A stretch of 64,000 bases of DNA from Apostichopus japonicus (lineage: Eukaryota > Echinodermata > Holothuroidea > Aspidochirotida > Stichopodidae). Below are positions 62,720 through 64,000 of the stretch, in pieces; within the stretch, counting starts at the first letter, position 1; the number at the start of each line of letters is the position of its first letter. The stretch is from assembly GCF_037975245.1 (NCBI RefSeq), contig NC_092575.1, forward strand, positions 18,111,841 through 18,175,840, written 5' to 3'. The position numbers and the translations under genes are program-made. The notes under the pieces are model-generated. The model was not told the origin of the DNA, did not search any database, and saw only the letters and a program-made list of their open reading frames with translations.

Positions 62720-64000
62720 AGAAACGAACATAGATTTATATCAACTGCTGTCGTGGCGCGGTTGGTTGCTCTGTACCTCGAGAGCGTGACGTATTTTTGG
62801 ATCGCGGGCTCGAGACCAGGTGGGGGCAGTTTGCTTTTGCCGCGATCTTATACGGTCTCTGGAAGTTTAAGTATTAGAAACGAACATAGATTTATATCAA
62901 CTGCTGTCGTGGCGCGGTTGGTTGCTCTGTACCTCGAGAGCGTGACGTATTTTGGATCGCGGGCTCGAGACCAGGTGGGGGCAGTTTGCTTTTGCCGCGA
63001 TCTTATACGGTCTCTGGAAGTTTAAGTATTAGAAACGAACATAGATTTATATCAACTGCTGTCGTGGCGCGGTTGGTTGCTCTGTACCTCGAGAGCGTGA
63101 CGTATTTTGGATCGCGGGCTCGAGACCAGGTGGGGGCAGTTTGCTTTTGCCGCGATCTTATACGGTCTCTGGAAGTTTAAGTATTAGAAACGAACATAGA
63201 TTTATATCAACTGCTGTCGTGGCGCGGTTGGTTGCTCTGTACCTCGAGAGCGTGACGTATTTTTGGATCGCGGGCTCGAGACCAGGTGGGGGCAGTTTGC
63301 TTTTGCCGCGATCTTATACGGTCTCTGGAAGTTTAAGTATTAGAAACGAACATAGATTTATATCAACTGCTGTCGTGGCGCGGTTGGTTGCTCTGTACCT
63401 CGAGAGCGTGACGTATTTTTGGATCGCGGGCTCGAGACCAGGTGGGGGCAGTTTGCTTTTGCCGCGATCTTATACGGTCTCTGGAAGTTTAAGTATTAGA
63501 AACGAACATAGATTTATATCAACTGCTGTCGTGGCGCGGTTGCTTGCTCTGTACCTCGAGAGCGTGACGTATTTTTGGATCGCGGGCTCGAGACCAGGTG
63601 GGGGCAGTTTGCTTTTGCCGCGATCTTATACGGTCTCTGGAAGTTTAAGTATTAGAAACGAACATAGATTTATATCAACTGCTGTCGTGGCGCGGTTGGT
63701 TGCTCTGTACCTCGAGAGCGTGACGTATTTTTGGATCGCGGGCTCGAGACCAGGTGGGGGCAGTTTGCTTTTGCCGCGATCTTATACGGTCTCTGGAAGT
63801 TTAAGTATTAGAAACGAACATAGATTTATATCAACTGCTGTCGTGGCGCGGTTGGTTGCTCTGTACCTCGAGAGCGTGACGTATTTTTGGATCGCGGGCT
63901 CGAGACCAGGTGGGGGCAGTTTGCTTTTGCCGCGATCTTATACGGTCTCTGGAAGTTTAAGTATTAGAAACGAACATAGATTTATATCAACTGCTGTCGT

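Larger units (their letters stand above)
35322..64000 (+). repeat. Satellite array C: inverted 155/156-bp monomers
   Basis: About 185 head-to-tail copies of the array B monomer (CTCTGGAAGTTTAAGTATT is the reverse complement of its diagnostic segment), in the opposite orientation to arrays A and B. Copies have either TTTT (155 bp) or TTTTT (156 bp) in CGTATTTTGGATCG. Five-T copies are frequent from 36.0 to 52.9 kb, absent from 52.9 to 57.4 kb, and make up the last five monomers (63.2 to 63.9 kb). Isolated substitutions are few, for example A to C at 53,263 and G to C at 63,543. The array continues past the end of the window. Confidence 0.97.

Noticed and set aside
1-64000. CRISPR array
   Set aside because: The repeats are contiguous with no unique spacers, the unit is 155 bp, and no cas genes are present.
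1-64000. Functional tRNA genes or 5S rRNA genes
   Set aside because: The A and B boxes fit a tRNA origin, but the T-arm stem is broken, the hairpin loop is 8 nt, and a T run lies between the boxes. I see no full cloverleaf, and the boxes are of tRNA rather than 5S type.
1-64000. CENP-B box
   Set aside because: TTCGTTTCTAATAC and TTTTGGATCGCGGG were compared with the consensus NTTCGNNNNANNCGGGN; both fail at several core positions.
1-64000. CRE-like TGACGTA, E-box CANNTG and TATA-like TTTATATC sites in each monomer
   Set aside because: They are short, low-information matches. The TATA-like site is only about 12 bp before the A box, closer than an upstream Pol III TATA element would be expected.
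1-64000. Intact transposable element (terminal inverted repeats, transposase or reverse transcriptase)
   Set aside because: There is no unique sequence and no protein domain anywhere in the window. The only inverted repeats are short ones within each monomer.

Overview
The whole window is one satellite DNA field, a head-to-tail tandem repeat with a 155 to 156 bp monomer and roughly 410 copies. There is no unique sequence and no believable protein-coding gene. The monomer is about 50% GC. By hand count the 155-bp form has 47 C, 30 G and 13 CpG, so CpG is not depleted (observed/expected about 1.4). A satellite of this size and a scaffold gap of exactly 100 N point to a eukaryotic assembly, in heterochromatin or near a centromere. 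Undepleted CpG would suit a host with little CpG methylation, such as many arthropods, but I cannot name the organism.

Layout: (A) 1 to about 8,390 holds about 54 diverged, mostly 156-bp monomers with many point variants, single-base deletions and traces of multi-monomer duplication. (J) 8,391-8,554 is one mosaic boundary monomer. (B) 8,555-35,221 holds about 172 nearly identical 155-bp monomers in the same orientation. It is interrupted only by blocks of a 5-A (156-bp) variant, a block of a T-to-C variant, and a few isolated changes. (Gap) 35,222-35,321 is 100 N. (C) 35,322-64,000 holds about 185 monomers of the B type in the opposite orientation. Indels cluster next to the gap and at 57.5-60.4 kb.

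The main find is hidden inside the monomer. On the minus strand of A and B, and the plus strand of C, each monomer carries a good RNA polymerase III A box and B box. They are spaced as in a tRNA or tRNA-derived SINE, with a small hairpin between them. An 8-bp perfect inverted repeat lies just upstream of, and beyond, the B box. The satellite therefore looks like a tandemly amplified tRNA-derived (SINE-head-like) unit. That reading is inference from motif and spacing. Transcription and ancestry are untested.

The layout fits a satellite with an older, diverged flank (A) and a recently homogenised core (B and C). The inversion across an unsized gap may be real or a scaffolding choice. No genes work together here.
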